NCBI GenBank assembly: GCA_963599255.1
Contig: CAVBWS010000010.1
Span: forward strand, 1-51,296
From: RGIG5612 sp963599255
GTDB lineage: Bacteria > Bacillota > Clostridia > Lachnospirales > Lachnospiraceae
Length of the DNA stretch: 51,296 bases
Reading direction: 5' to 3'
Shown: piece after piece, positions 1-9,291 of the stretch
Position numbering within the stretch: the first letter of the stretch is position 1
How the letters are laid out: each line of letters opens with the position of its first letter
Notes under the pieces: model-generated
Seen by the model: only the letters and a program-made list of their open reading frames with translations
Databases searched by the model: none
Told to the model about the DNA's origin: nothing
Translations under genes and position numbers: made by a program

Positions 1-142
1 GACTGCGCCGTCCCGGCACTGCAGCAGCTTAAGCTTCGCGACCATTAGTCAGCACCTACATCTAATTCACCTAAAACATTTATGAGTTTCAGCCACTCAA
101 GGTGGTATTATATCACTTCAGCTGAAAACTTCCAGCGCGATA

Positions 143-769
143 TTATCCCTTGAACCTATGCACCATTCTCTCTTCCTTGATGGTGGTTGTGTCATTATGA
201 CCCGGAAGTACGATCGTCTCCGGAGGAAGCGGCAGAAGCTTCTCCCTTATTGCTCTAAATAAGGCTGCTTCGTCTCCGCCTTCAAAATCGGTCCTGCCCC
301 AGGAATGATAAAACAATGTATCACCTGACACAAGTATGCCATTGTCCTTGAAATAATAGCATACGCCGCCCTCTGTATGTCCCGGAGTATGGATCACATC
401 TATCTCCATTCCGCCTATGGACAAGTGATCTCCGTCGTGCAGCATTACGTCATCCGGCTGCAGCTCATAAGAAGCCTCCAGAAATCCGCCCTGATATTTC
501 AGTCTGTGAGCATCAGCCTCATGGACGTATACCGGGACCTTATATCTGTTCTTAATGTCTGTAAGTCCCTTAAAATGATCACTGTGGCAATGAGTCAGCA
601 GAACTGCTGCCACAGATACGCCCTCCATCTTGCTGATACATTCCTCAATAAAATCAGCATTATCCCCGGGATCTACTATAACTGCCTGTCTTATTTCCTT
701 ATCATAGATAACATAACAATTGGTCTGAAGCATGCCCACTCGTATGCATCTGATCTCTATATCTCCCAT
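143..769 (-). CDS. MBL-fold metallohydrolase (glyoxalase II-like)
   Basis: A 208-residue metallo-beta-lactamase-fold hydrolase of the hydroxyacylglutathione-hydrolase-like (YcbL) group. The sequence shows the metal motif THCHSDH (H60, H62, D64, H65), a later histidine in IHTPGHTEGG, the bridging aspartate in VSGDTLF and a final histidine in VLPGHND, so the two-zinc site looks complete. There is no signal peptide, so it should be cytosolic. It lies 153 bases downstream of the Rel gene on the same strand, an arrangement I recall as common in Clostridia, and the two are probably co-transcribed. The substrate cannot be read from sequence; a glyoxalase II-type thioester is the usual guess. The 142 bases beyond its stop hold only a weak hairpin (CCAC/GTGG near 93-105) and no gene. 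Confidence 0.9.
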   Translation of the reverse strand: MGDIEIRCIRVGMLQTNCYVIYDKEIRQAVIVDPGDNADFIEECISKMEGVSVAAVLLTHCHSDHFKGLTDIKNRYKVPVYVHEADAHRLKYQGGFLEASYELQPDDVMLHDGDHLSIGGMEIDVIHTPGHTEGGVCYYFKDNGILVSGDTLFYHSWGRTDFEGGDEAALFRAIREKLLPLPPETIVLPGHNDTTTIKEERMVHRFKG

Positions 770-922
770 ACAATTCCTTCCTATAATGTCAGCCCTAAAT
801 CATTGTTTTTTCAAGCTTTTCTTCAAACATACATCTCTCAAAACAAGTTTTTCTCAAAACAGAGTTTTTATAAAACTTATCCGACCTTGTCAGCCTCATC
901 AGCCTGTTTCTCACGCAGCTTT

Positions 923-3241
923 TCAGCCATTGGTTGTACGCTGAATATCAATTACACCGTCTATTATATTAAGCTTCTCTATTACCTTGCTTAACTCGTC
1001 CGTGGATGCTACCTTAAAACTCATCTCTATTGTTGCAACATTCTGCTTATTCGTAATAGACATGAGCTTGGTTATATTAATGCCTCTTGAGGACATAACC
1101 TTGGATACCTCAACGAGTATTCCAGGCTTATTTTCGGCAAATATGGTTATGCTTGCCTCGTACCTTTCTTCAATAAATGCTGATGAAGGCTTATCCCACT
1201 CTGCGTCTATGAGTCTGGCCCTGTCAGCTGAAGACATATTAAGGATATTGATACAATCCGTTCTGTGGATCGTTACGCCGCGGCCTCTGGTAACAAAGCC
1301 TACGATCTCATCGCCGGGAACAGGTGAGCAGCATTTTGAAAATCTTACAGCAACATCATGTATTCCCTTAACAACTATTCCATCGCGGTGTTTCGCATCA
1401 TGATTGTACAGTTCTTCCTGAGCCTGCGCAGAGGAGGCATTTTCAATAACATCCTCATCCGTCATTTCATTCTTCTTGTACTTTTTATTAAAGTCATCCA
1501 GAAGCCTATTAATGATCTGACCTTCCTTTAAGCCGCCGTGACCAATAGCCGCAAGTACAGAATCCCAATCCTTACAACTGTATTTCGCCAGGATCTTATC
1601 AGTAAATTCTGGTGCAAATATTCCCTGCTCCGTTATGCCCTTGGACTTAAGATATTTGTCTATAAGGTCCTTGCCTCTTGCGACATTATCTTCCTTCTGA
1701 ATATTTCTGAACCACTGGTTGATCTTCGACCTGGCACCGCTGCTCTTAACTATATTCAGCCAGTCAAGGCTAGGACCCCTTGAATTCTGAGAAGTGATTA
1801 TCTCAACCCGATCACCATTTTTCAGTTTGTAGTCAATATTAACGATCCTGTCATTAACCCTTGCACCAACCATCTTATTGCCGACGGCCGAATGGATATT
1901 ATATGCAAAATCCACCGGAGTTGAGCCCACCGGAAGGGTTATGACATCTCCCTCAGGTGTAAAGCAGAATACCGTATCTGCAAAAAGATCCAGGTCATTT
2001 TTTATGAAATCCAGATATTCTCGGTTATCCGATGTCTCCTTCTGCCAATCCAGGATCCTTCTGAGCCATGCAATCTTCTCTTCTTCATTGCGGCTCATGG
2101 TCTTATCATTTAAGCCCTTCTCTTCTTTATATTTCCAATGGGCAGCAATACCATATTCAGCTGTCTTGTGCATTTCATATGTTCTGATCTGAACTTCAAA
2201 GGGCTGTCCTGTATGACTAATAACCGTGGTATGAAGGGACTGATACATATTAAGCTTAGGCATGGCAATGTAGTCCTTGAATCTGCCTGGTATAGGCTTG
2301 TAATCTTCATGGATCGCACCTAATGCTGCATAGCAGTCCTTGATGCTGTCAACCATAATTCTTACGGCAAACAGGTCATATATTTCATCAATATTCTTAT
2401 CCTGCTTGATCATCTTCTTGTAAATGCTGAAATAGTGCTTAACTCTGCCGTCAACAGTACATTCTATACCGGCATTTACCATGCATTTTTTAACTTCACT
2501 GATCATCTCATCAATGTGAAGTTCGCCGCCCTTCATGCGTTCCTGTACATCTTCTACCAAACGATAATAAATATCAGGCTCCAAGTACATAAGAGCCAGA
2601 TCGTCTAACACTGTCTTTAATTTAGAAATACCGAGCCTTTTGGCGATAGGCGCGTATATCTCCATAGTCTCTCTGGCTTTTTCTATCTGCTTGTCCCTTC
2701 TTACATACTGAAGGGTTCTCATATTATGGGTTCTGTCAGCCAGTTTTATGATGATAACCCTGAAGTCCTTGGACATTGCCAGGAACATCTTACGCAGATT
2801 CTCAGCCTGAACCTCCACCTTATCCGCCGCGTACTGAATCTGGGTCAGTTTTGTTACACCATCTACCAATTCGGCAATGACAGGGCCAAACTGTTCTCTG
2901 ACCTCATCAAGCGTAGTGTCGGTGTCTTCTACCACATCATGAAGCAGACCGCCGCATATGGCTTCCTTGTCCATATCCATATCCGTTAATATGATCGCAA
3001 CGCTGAGAGGATGAACTATATAATCCTCGCCGGATTTTCTCTTCTGTCCTGCATGGCGCTCCTTGGCAAATCTGTATGCCTTCTTCACCAGCTCAACATC
3101 CCCTATAGAATGTGACTGAGATACCATACTGATAAGCTTCTCGTACAGCTTGTCTTCGGGTACGAATGGCTCTTGTCTTATAAGTTTCGGCAATTGCTCA
3201 TCGCCGTGTTTATTCTTTTTAATCAGATCTAATGTTGACAT
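923..3241 (-). CDS. rel: Bifunctional (p)ppGpp synthase/hydrolase Rel (RelA/SpoT family)
   Basis: A 772-residue long-form alarmone enzyme that makes and degrades (p)ppGpp. The N-terminal HD hydrolase has H63, H77 and the HD pair at 101-102, and KLADRTHNMRTL supplies the later aspartate. The synthetase domain has DLFAVRIMV and YQSLHTTV, and its RFKD motif is the signature of bifunctional enzymes; synthetase-only RelA has EXDD instead. A TGS domain (FTPEGDVITLPVGSTPVDFAY) and a C-terminal ACT domain (YEASITIFAENKPGILVEV) complete a full-length protein. The start follows a GAGAAG-type ribosome binding site. A small synthetase at 17423 gives a second source of alarmone. The 153 bases downstream (770-922) hold no convincing gene. 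Confidence 0.97.
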   Translation of the reverse strand: MSTLDLIKKNKHGDEQLPKLIRQEPFVPEDKLYEKLISMVSQSHSIGDVELVKKAYRFAKERHAGQKRKSGEDYIVHPLSVAIILTDMDMDKEAICGGLLHDVVEDTDTTLDEVREQFGPVIAELVDGVTKLTQIQYAADKVEVQAENLRKMFLAMSKDFRVIIIKLADRTHNMRTLQYVRRDKQIEKARETMEIYAPIAKRLGISKLKTVLDDLALMYLEPDIYYRLVEDVQERMKGGELHIDEMISEVKKCMVNAGIECTVDGRVKHYFSIYKKMIKQDKNIDEIYDLFAVRIMVDSIKDCYAALGAIHEDYKPIPGRFKDYIAMPKLNMYQSLHTTVISHTGQPFEVQIRTYEMHKTAEYGIAAHWKYKEEKGLNDKTMSRNEEEKIAWLRRILDWQKETSDNREYLDFIKNDLDLFADTVFCFTPEGDVITLPVGSTPVDFAYNIHSAVGNKMVGARVNDRIVNIDYKLKNGDRVEIITSQNSRGPSLDWLNIVKSSGARSKINQWFRNIQKEDNVARGKDLIDKYLKSKGITEQGIFAPEFTDKILAKYSCKDWDSVLAAIGHGGLKEGQIINRLLDDFNKKYKKNEMTDEDVIENASSAQAQEELYNHDAKHRDGIVVKGIHDVAVRFSKCCSPVPGDEIVGFVTRGRGVTIHRTDCINILNMSSADRARLIDAEWDKPSSAFIEERYEASITIFAENKPGILVEVSKVMSSRGINITKLMSITNKQNVATIEMSFKVASTDELSKVIEKLNIIDGVIDIQRTTNG

Positions 3242-3277
3242 AATAATGACTCACTTCTCGAAAATTTCAACTTTTGA

Positions 3278-3307
3278 TTGACACTCATGATACTGTTATG
3301 ATATAAA
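3278..3307 (+). promoter_or_regulatory. Promoter of tRNA-Trp
   Basis: TTGACA at 3278-3283 and TATAAA at 3302-3307 are separated by 18 bases, close to the sigma-A consensus, and sit 13 bases before the tRNA 5' end. The promoter diverges from the rel gene start at 3241. Confidence 0.7.
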
Positions 3308-3320
3308 ATACCAGGTGTCC

Positions 3321-3391
3321 AGGGGAATCATACAATGGCAGTATGCCGGTCTCCAAAACCGCTCATGGGAGTTCGAATCTCTCTTCCCCTG
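3321..3391 (+). tRNA. tRNA-Trp (anticodon CCA)
   Basis: Cloverleaf by eye: acceptor AGGGGAA (3321-3327) pairs with TTCCCCT (3384-3390) and the discriminator is G3391. The D-stem is ATAC/GTAT, the anticodon loop is CTCCAAA with CCA as anticodon, and the T-arm is GGGAG-TTCGAAT-CTCTC. The 3' CCA is not encoded (CTA follows), so it must be added by the CCA-adding enzyme. The outermost anticodon-stem pair (C3346/C3362) appears mismatched. A promoter and a terminator flank it as a single-gene unit. Confidence 0.93.
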
Positions 3392-3395
3392 CTAA

Positions 3396-3421
3396 AAGAC
3401 CTCAATATTGAGGTCTTTTTT
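3396..3421 (+). terminator. Rho-independent terminator of tRNA-Trp
   Basis: A perfect stem AAGACCTCAA/TTGAGGTCTT with a short AT loop, followed by a run of T, starts five bases after the tRNA. The 148 bases that follow, up to the radA stop, contain no gene; a weak hairpin (AAATCC/GGATTT near 3431-3452) may serve radA from the other side. Confidence 0.9.
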
Positions 3422-3569
3422 GTTGTATTCAAATCCGTTTTTACAGGATTTTTAATTATTAAGAACTCATATGACTTCATTTCAGCTTCCTATCCGTGTG
3501 AATATTCATTCTCACAGAATTCCTTATGTAATATGAATGGTATTTCTTTTACAAAAAAGAGATTTTACA

Positions 3570-4964
3570 TTACTTTGCACATTTCTGCAATAATGCTATG
3601 GTCTCGGCTACATTAGATACTCCGATAAGTCTTACATTGCTGACATTTTTAATCGCTTTTTGTGCCGACAGTGGGATTATACAGGTATTAAATCCCATTT
3701 TAGCAGCTTCTCTTATCCTGCTTTCTGTCTGATTTATATTTCTGACTTCACCGGATAATCCGACCTCGCCTATAGCCATTACATCTGACGGCACCGCGAT
3801 ATCCATATATCCTGACGCTATGGCCATGATAACAGCCAGATCAAGTGCGGTCTCCGTTATCTTCATTCCTCCGGCTATATTTACATATATATCACATTCA
3901 TACAGGTGAAGTCCCAGTCTCTTCTCAAGAACTGCAATAAGCAGGTTCATTCTGTTAAAATCAATTCCCGTTACACTTCTTCTGGGATTATTAAGTCCTG
4001 ACTTGGCAACAAGTGCCTGAATCTCTGCAAGTATGGGTCTTGTTCCCTCCAGGCTGCAGGATACAACGGAGCCTGACGTTCCCACGGGTCTTCCTGTCAG
4101 CATAAATTCTGACGGGTTTAAAACCTCTGCCAGACCGGTAGAGCGCATCTCAAATACTCCTATTTCGTTGGTTGATCCGAAGCGGTTCTTAACCCCTCGC
4201 AATATTCTGTAAGAGGCCTGGGATTCACCCTCGAAATAAAGCACAGTATCTACCATATGCTCCAGCATCTTAGGCCCTGCAACAGAGCCATCCTTGGTAA
4301 CATGTCCCACAACAAATATGGCTATTCCCATTACCTTGGCCCACTGCATGAGAACGTTCGTACATTCTCTTACCTGACCGTTGCTTCCCGGTGCAGATGC
4401 AACATCCGGTCTGTACATCGTCTGTATGGAATCAATCACGCATACCTCGGGCTCATCGTTTTTCAGCACGTTTTCTATAGAATCTATATTAGTCTCGCTG
4501 AGAAGCTTCATGTACTCATTAAACTCGCCTATCCTATTTGCGCGCATCTTTATCTGTTTAAGGGACTCCTCACCTGAGATATACAAGACCTTGATCTGCC
4601 TATCGCTTAACTGCTTGCATACCTGGGTAAGCAATGTGGACTTGCCTATGCCGGGATCACCGCCCACTAATACAAGGGATCCCTTAACAATGCCGCCTCC
4701 CAGCACCCGGTCGAATTCCTTTATGCCGGTTTCAATCCGTTCATCTCGCTCAGCAGAAATTTCTGACATGGTATATGCCCTGACATCGCTGAACAGACCA
4801 CCTCCGATTCCTCTTCCGACATGGGAAATGCCCCTCTTCATGCCGGAGGCAGGAGCCTCCACCAGAGTATTCCATTCATGGCAGGCAGGGCATTGCCCTG
4901 CCCATTTAGCTGATTCATATCCGCATTCTTTACAGAAAAATGATGTCTCTCTTGCCTTTGCCAC
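3570..4964 (-). CDS. radA: DNA repair protein RadA (Sms)
   Basis: A 464-residue RecA-like ATPase that processes branched recombination intermediates. A CxxC-CxxC zinc finger uses C11, C14, C25 and C28. Walker A is GDPGIGKST at 102-110, and the RadA-specific KNRFG motif lies in the middle. The C-terminal Lon-like domain is present (GGMKITETALDLAV). Length is normal for the family. It starts one base after the clpC stop, so the two form one transcription unit, an order conserved in many Firmicutes. Confidence 0.97.
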   Translation of the reverse strand: MAKARETSFFCKECGYESAKWAGQCPACHEWNTLVEAPASGMKRGISHVGRGIGGGLFSDVRAYTMSEISAERDERIETGIKEFDRVLGGGIVKGSLVLVGGDPGIGKSTLLTQVCKQLSDRQIKVLYISGEESLKQIKMRANRIGEFNEYMKLLSETNIDSIENVLKNDEPEVCVIDSIQTMYRPDVASAPGSNGQVRECTNVLMQWAKVMGIAIFVVGHVTKDGSVAGPKMLEHMVDTVLYFEGESQASYRILRGVKNRFGSTNEIGVFEMRSTGLAEVLNPSEFMLTGRPVGTSGSVVSCSLEGTRPILAEIQALVAKSGLNNPRRSVTGIDFNRMNLLIAVLEKRLGLHLYECDIYVNIAGGMKITETALDLAVIMAIASGYMDIAVPSDVMAIGEVGLSGEVRNINQTESRIREAAKMGFNTCIIPLSAQKAIKNVSNVRLIGVSNVAETIALLQKCAK

Positions 4965-4965
4965 G

Positions 4966-7425
4966 TTACTGCTCCTTGACTTTCTTTACATTAAATGTAA
5001 GTTTATTATCCTTAACGCCTATACTTACTTTGTCTCCGGCTTTTATGCGTCCTTCCAGGATTTCTTCTGCCATTTCATCTTCAAATGCAGACTGAACCTT
5101 TCTCTTAAGGGATCGTGCGCCATATTTTCTGTCATATCCCTGTTCCACAAGATACATTTTGGCAGCATCACTTACACTTAGGCTTATTCCCATCTGTTTA
5201 AGTGCCCTATTCTTGATCTCGTTAAGCAGAATATTAACGATACCCTTCATATCCTGCTTCGTAAGTGAGGAGAAAACTATGATCTCATCAATACGATTGA
5301 TGAATTCCGGTCTGAACAAATGCCTTACCTCATTCATTACCGATTCCTTCATATGTTTGTATTCAATTTCCTCGCTCTTTTCCGCAGCAAATCCCAGATT
5401 CTTAGGTTCAGTGATCTTCGAAGCGCCGGCATTGCTGGTCATTATAATAATGGTATTCTTAAAATCTGTCTTTCTTCCGTGAGAATCAGTTAAAATTCCG
5501 TCATCCAATACCTGAAGGAGTACGTTGAAAACATCCGGATGTGCCTTCTCTATTTCATCAAATAATACTATAGAATATGGATTTCTTCTGACCTGTTCTG
5601 CCAACTGTCCACCCTCTTCATATCCTACATATCCCGGAGGTGTTCCTATCAGTTTAGATACACTGTGTTTTTCCATGTACTCAGACATATCGACCCTTAT
5701 GATGGCATTTTCCGTGCCGAACAATGCCTCTGCCAATGCCTTGGACAGTTCAGTCTTGCCCACACCGGTAGGTCCTAAGAACAGGAAGGAGCCGATAGGC
5801 TTATTAGGGTCCTTAAGTCCCACTCTGCCTCTTCTTATGGCCTTGCTGACAGCCGATATAGCTTCATCCTGAGCAATAACCCTCTTGTGAAGTTCCTTTT
5901 CCAGGTTCTTAAGTTTAGAGCTCTCCTCCTGGGCGATTCTCTTAACAGGTATCTTGGTCCACTTGGATACAACATCTGCTATATCCTCCTCTGTAACCTT
6001 AAGCCCCGTCTTTTTGCGTGCCCTGCCTGCCTTGTCCTGATACTGATTGATCTGAGTTTTAAGCGAATCTATCTCCCATTTAATATCAGAAGCTCCTTCC
6101 AGATCCCCTGTTTTTAATACCTCTTCCAGTTCTTCCTGAAGGCCCTTTAATTCTTCTTCCAATTTCTTCACCTTAGGAGACAGGATATATGTGGACAAAC
6201 GAACCTTAGATGCCGCCTCGTCCATGATATCTATGGCCTTATCCGGCAGGAATCTGTCATTAATATACCTTGTGGACATATCAACAGCTGCTACCATCGC
6301 ACCGTCTGTGATCTCCACATCATGATGCTTCTCATAATGAGGTCTTAAGCCTCTAAGAATTTCAAGGGATTCCTCCCTGGTCGGCTGTTCAATATATACA
6401 GGCTGAAATCTTCTTACAAGGGCTGCATCCTTTTCAAAATGCTTTCTGTATTCATCCATGGTGGTAGCACCTATAATCTGGATCTCGCCTCTGGCAAGTG
6501 CCGGCTTTAAGATATTGGCAGCATCAATAGAGCCCTCTGCGCCGCCTGCGCCTATCAGTGTATGAATCTCATCCATAAAGAGTATTATCTGTCCGTCATC
6601 TGAAACTTCCTTGATGATCCTTTTTACCCTCTCTTCGAACTCACCTCTGTATTTTGAACCGGCAACCATAGCCGGAAGATCCAGGGAGAGAATCCTCTTC
6701 TCGTCGACAGGGCCGCTGATCTCACCGGATACGATTTTCTGAGCCAATGCCTCCGCAATGGCTGTCTTACCTACACCGGGCTCTCCTACCAGGCACGGAT
6801 TGTTCTTCGTTCTTCTTGAAAGTATCTGAATTATACGTTCTATTTCACGTTCTCGTCCTATTACTGGATCACTCTTGCCTTCACGAGCCTGAGCACACAA
6901 GTCCTTGCTGAACCTTCCCAAGATCTTCTCTTCTCTTTTGTTCTGGTTATTTCTGTCAAGTCCCAGTTCGGCTCTGTGATTGCCGGGATTTTCACCCATT
7001 GCCACAAATGTATCTGTCATTATTTTTTGCTTATTGGCGCCTAATGCCAGCAGTACACTATTGGCAGCGCCCTCTGTCATTTTAAGGAGTGCCAGAAGAA
7101 TATGCTCGGTTCCCACCAATTCTTTATTGCATTTCTGCGCTTCCTTGCCTGCATTATCTAGCAGCTCTTCTGTCTTAGGTGTAAATCTGGCTCCTTCTAC
7201 TACGGCCGTACCTGTATTTTTTGAAGAATTAGGCTTAAGTATCTTCCTGATCCCGTCCAGATTTATTCCGTTGGCTGCCAGGGTTTTTTGTGCTGTACAG
7301 CCCTCTGTTTCTGCCATGGCTGCCAGGATATATTCCGTTCCGATGTATGTGTCATTATAGCTTGCAGCCACATTGCAGGCCGCAGCCATAACCTCCTGTG
7401 CCAATCTTGTAAATGCCTTTTTCAT
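4966..7425 (-). CDS. clpC: ATP-dependent Clp protease ATPase subunit ClpC
   Basis: An 819-residue two-ring AAA+ unfoldase that feeds substrates to ClpP. The N-domain repeat covers about residues 1-145. Walker A of ring 1 is GEPGVGKT (214-221), and ring 2 has GPTGVGKT near residue 550. A coiled-coil middle domain with the E/K-rich segment expected of ClpC lies between the rings. It precedes radA by one base. The usual ctsR, mcsA and mcsB genes are not beside it; a GntR-type gene lies 132 bases upstream instead. I saw no CtsR heptad repeat and no CIRCE element in that gap, so its heat or stress control is unclear. Confidence 0.97.
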   Translation of the reverse strand: MKKAFTRLAQEVMAAACNVAASYNDTYIGTEYILAAMAETEGCTAQKTLAANGINLDGIRKILKPNSSKNTGTAVVEGARFTPKTEELLDNAGKEAQKCNKELVGTEHILLALLKMTEGAANSVLLALGANKQKIMTDTFVAMGENPGNHRAELGLDRNNQNKREEKILGRFSKDLCAQAREGKSDPVIGREREIERIIQILSRRTKNNPCLVGEPGVGKTAIAEALAQKIVSGEISGPVDEKRILSLDLPAMVAGSKYRGEFEERVKRIIKEVSDDGQIILFMDEIHTLIGAGGAEGSIDAANILKPALARGEIQIIGATTMDEYRKHFEKDAALVRRFQPVYIEQPTREESLEILRGLRPHYEKHHDVEITDGAMVAAVDMSTRYINDRFLPDKAIDIMDEAASKVRLSTYILSPKVKKLEEELKGLQEELEEVLKTGDLEGASDIKWEIDSLKTQINQYQDKAGRARKKTGLKVTEEDIADVVSKWTKIPVKRIAQEESSKLKNLEKELHKRVIAQDEAISAVSKAIRRGRVGLKDPNKPIGSFLFLGPTGVGKTELSKALAEALFGTENAIIRVDMSEYMEKHSVSKLIGTPPGYVGYEEGGQLAEQVRRNPYSIVLFDEIEKAHPDVFNVLLQVLDDGILTDSHGRKTDFKNTIIIMTSNAGASKITEPKNLGFAAEKSEEIEYKHMKESVMNEVRHLFRPEFINRIDEIIVFSSLTKQDMKGIVNILLNEIKNRALKQMGISLSVSDAAKMYLVEQGYDRKYGARSLKRKVQSAFEDEMAEEILEGRIKAGDKVSIGVKDNKLTFNVKKVKEQ

Positions 7426-7557
7426 AAATAAATATTTCCTTACTTGCTTTATTTTTATAGTCTTAAAAGTATTGCAAATGTTTCAGAGCTGCATCTGCAG
7501 CATCGCTGCTATGTTAGCTCCGCCTTGCCGCCTGCAGATATCCTGCCTGATAAGATT

Positions 7558-7926
7558 TCATTCTAATTCATTATATATTTTATCTACCAGTTCCTTGGCT
7601 TCCTCCCGGCTTATTCCCTTCACTATACCGCTGGCGATAATAGGACGCATAAGTTCTCTCATCTTATCCAGAGACTGTATCTTATCGATATCGATTGAAA
7701 CTACCGCGCCTTTTCTCCTGTCCACCTTAAGAAATCCGTCCTGACGCAGGGAGGAATATGCCTTATTTACCGTATGCATATTTACGCCTATGTCATCTGC
7801 AAGATTTCTTACCGACGGAAGGGACTCGCCCTCTCGCAGCTGGGATGTGGCTATCGCAACTATTATCTGATTTCTAAGCTGTATATATATTGCTTCTTCA
7901 CTATTAAAATCTATCTCTATTAACAT
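7558..7926 (-). CDS. GntR-family transcriptional regulator (YtrA type)
   Basis: A 122-residue regulator with an N-terminal winged helix (EAIYIQLRNQIIVAIA, then LPSVRNLADDIGVNMHTVNKAY) and only a short helical tail, as in the YtrA subfamily that usually controls ABC transporters. I chose the start at 7926 because GAGGTAAC sits just upstream and the protein begins exactly where the family begins. The reading frame stays open to 8085 but that stretch runs through an inverted repeat and looks non-coding. It is the first gene before clpC-radA on this strand. No ABC transporter is adjacent, so its target is unknown. Confidence 0.88.
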   Translation of the reverse strand: MLIEIDFNSEEAIYIQLRNQIIVAIATSQLREGESLPSVRNLADDIGVNMHTVNKAYSSLRQDGFLKVDRRKGAVVSIDIDKIQSLDKMRELMRPIIASGIVKGISREEAKELVDKIYNELE

Positions 7927-7975
7927 CTTGTTACCTCTTATCACTATAAGCATATGGCTAAAATGTAGACATATG

Positions 7976-8055
7976 TGTACCGGGAGATGCAGCTTCCCTG
8001 CTCGAAAATGCCTAAGCTGATCATTTTCTCGCAGGGAGCTGCATCGTCCCGGCAC
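7976..8055. repeat. Long imperfect inverted repeat (about 80 bp)
   Basis: Left arm 7980-8010 and right arm 8022-8052 match almost completely, with one-base indels and a local mismatch, around an 11-base loop; the outer GTG/CAC bases extend it. There is no T-run, so it is not a simple terminator. It is the main content of the 384-base gap 7927-8310, where the rest is AT-rich promoter DNA. It may be a REP- or MITE-like element. Confidence 0.7.
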
Positions 8056-8255
8056 GCAATACCTAACCTTTCTTGTTTTATCCAAGTATAATGTATCACA
8101 TGCTTCTAAGCGTTCTAATTGTTCTACTTATGATATAACAGCAAATCAGATAAGTCAATTACACTTTTAAACAACATAATCAGGTCTTAAATTGCGGGCT
8201 GAATAACACCATATTAAAAAAGACAAAATCATGGTTCTTTTTTCGGTTAAATGTA

Positions 8256-8264
8256 TGTTATACT
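8256..8264 (+). promoter_or_regulatory. Extended -10 promoter of the NYN-domain gene
   Basis: TGTTATACT fits an extended -10 (TGn-TATACT). No good -35 is seen. Transcription would start near 8271, about 40 bases before the ATG at 8311. Confidence 0.45.
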
Positions 8265-8310
8265 TGTATACGTTACTGTAATACACACTACAGAATACAG
8301 GAGAAACTAT

Positions 8311-9291
8311 ATGGCATTATATTTAATTGACTTTGAAAATGTACATGATTCCGGACTTAACGGAATCTGTTCTCTTACCGATCAGGATGAGGTAAGCATT
8401 TTCTACAGCAACAAGTCAGAGCACATGTCCTTTGATACACATGTGAATATCATGAAAAGCGAGGCACGCATTAAGTATATTAAGCTGAGACGTTGTGCCA
8501 AAAACTATCTTGATTTTCAGCTCTGCACACACCTTGGATATCTTATCGGCTCAAAAACAGAAGGTCCGTATTTCATTATCAGCAAGGACACAGGTTATGA
8601 CAGTATCATTGATTACTGGAGAGATCACGGCATTACCGTAACCCGCCAGCCTTCAATCGGATTTAATTCTATGTCCAATCGTGCTACCGGACAGACCATC
8701 ATCCAGGCTCAGCCGGCTAAAGTAGATGTTCAGGAAAACAATCATGTCATAACATTACCTTCTGTTCCGGTGTATTTTATTGGTTCTTCTGAAGATGAGA
8801 AAAAATCCCAGGAAGAAAATGTCACTGAAGCTGCTGCACAGAATACTTCTGAAGCAGCTGAAGCAATATCTGATTTACCAGTTTCAGAAGACTGCTCTTC
8901 TGAACAAAAAGATGCGCCTTTTGCAAAGACATCTAAAAGTAAGTCAAAAACAAGAGGAAGATCAAAATCAAATATTGCTAATGACAACATTCTGCCGGAA
9001 GAACCAGTATCAAATATTTCTGAATGTGAAGACACTGATGCCGATACAGGCATCGAACCAGTTATGCTGAAACCGGATGCTCTTCCTGAAGCTTACAGAA
9101 AGAAAGTTCGTTCTGCACTGCGGGGCAAAAATATCCCATCCGGCAACTACTCTGCTATATACAAGGCAGTTGTCAACAGCTATGACAAGCTGGCTCTTAA
9201 CAACCTGTTGGTCAAGTCATTTGGCAGCAGCAAGGGCGGTATTGTTTACAACATGATTAAAGACATTTTTACAGAGTATCATTCATCATGA
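8311..9291 (+). CDS. NYN/PIN-like domain protein (putative RNase)
   Basis: A 326-residue protein. Its first 130 residues or so look like a NYN/LabA-type PIN-like nuclease domain: it opens with ALYLIDFENVH, whose aspartate is the usual first metal ligand, and continues with IKLRRCAKNYLDFQL and FIISKDTGYDSIIDYW, which carry the later acidic positions. A long Ser/Glu/Lys-rich linker follows, then a conserved C-terminal helical domain starting at LPEAYRKKVRSALRG. The start at 8311 has AGGAGAA before it; the frame is open for 20 more codons upstream without a ribosome binding site. Its TGA overlaps the ATG of the next gene. RNA cleavage is a family inference; the substrate is unknown. Confidence 0.8.
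   Translation: MALYLIDFENVHDSGLNGICSLTDQDEVSIFYSNKSEHMSFDTHVNIMKSEARIKYIKLRRCAKNYLDFQLCTHLGYLIGSKTEGPYFIISKDTGYDSIIDYWRDHGITVTRQPSIGFNSMSNRATGQTIIQAQPAKVDVQENNHVITLPSVPVYFIGSSEDEKKSQEENVTEAAAQNTSEAAEAISDLPVSEDCSSEQKDAPFAKTSKSKSKTRGRSKSNIANDNILPEEPVSNISECEDTDADTGIEPVMLKPDALPEAYRKKVRSALRGKNIPSGNYSAIYKAVVNSYDKLALNNLLVKSFGSSKGGIVYNMIKDIFTEYHSS

Noticed and set aside
7426..7557. Possible CtsR or CIRCE site before clpC
   Set aside because: No GGTCAAA-type repeats and no TTAGCACTC-N9-GAGTGCTAA were found; only a CTGCATCTGCAG-like palindromic stretch is present.
7927..8085. Open frame extending the GntR gene upstream by 53 codons
   Set aside because: It runs through a long inverted repeat, its residues do not resemble GntR proteins, and a good ribosome binding site precedes the ATG at 7926.
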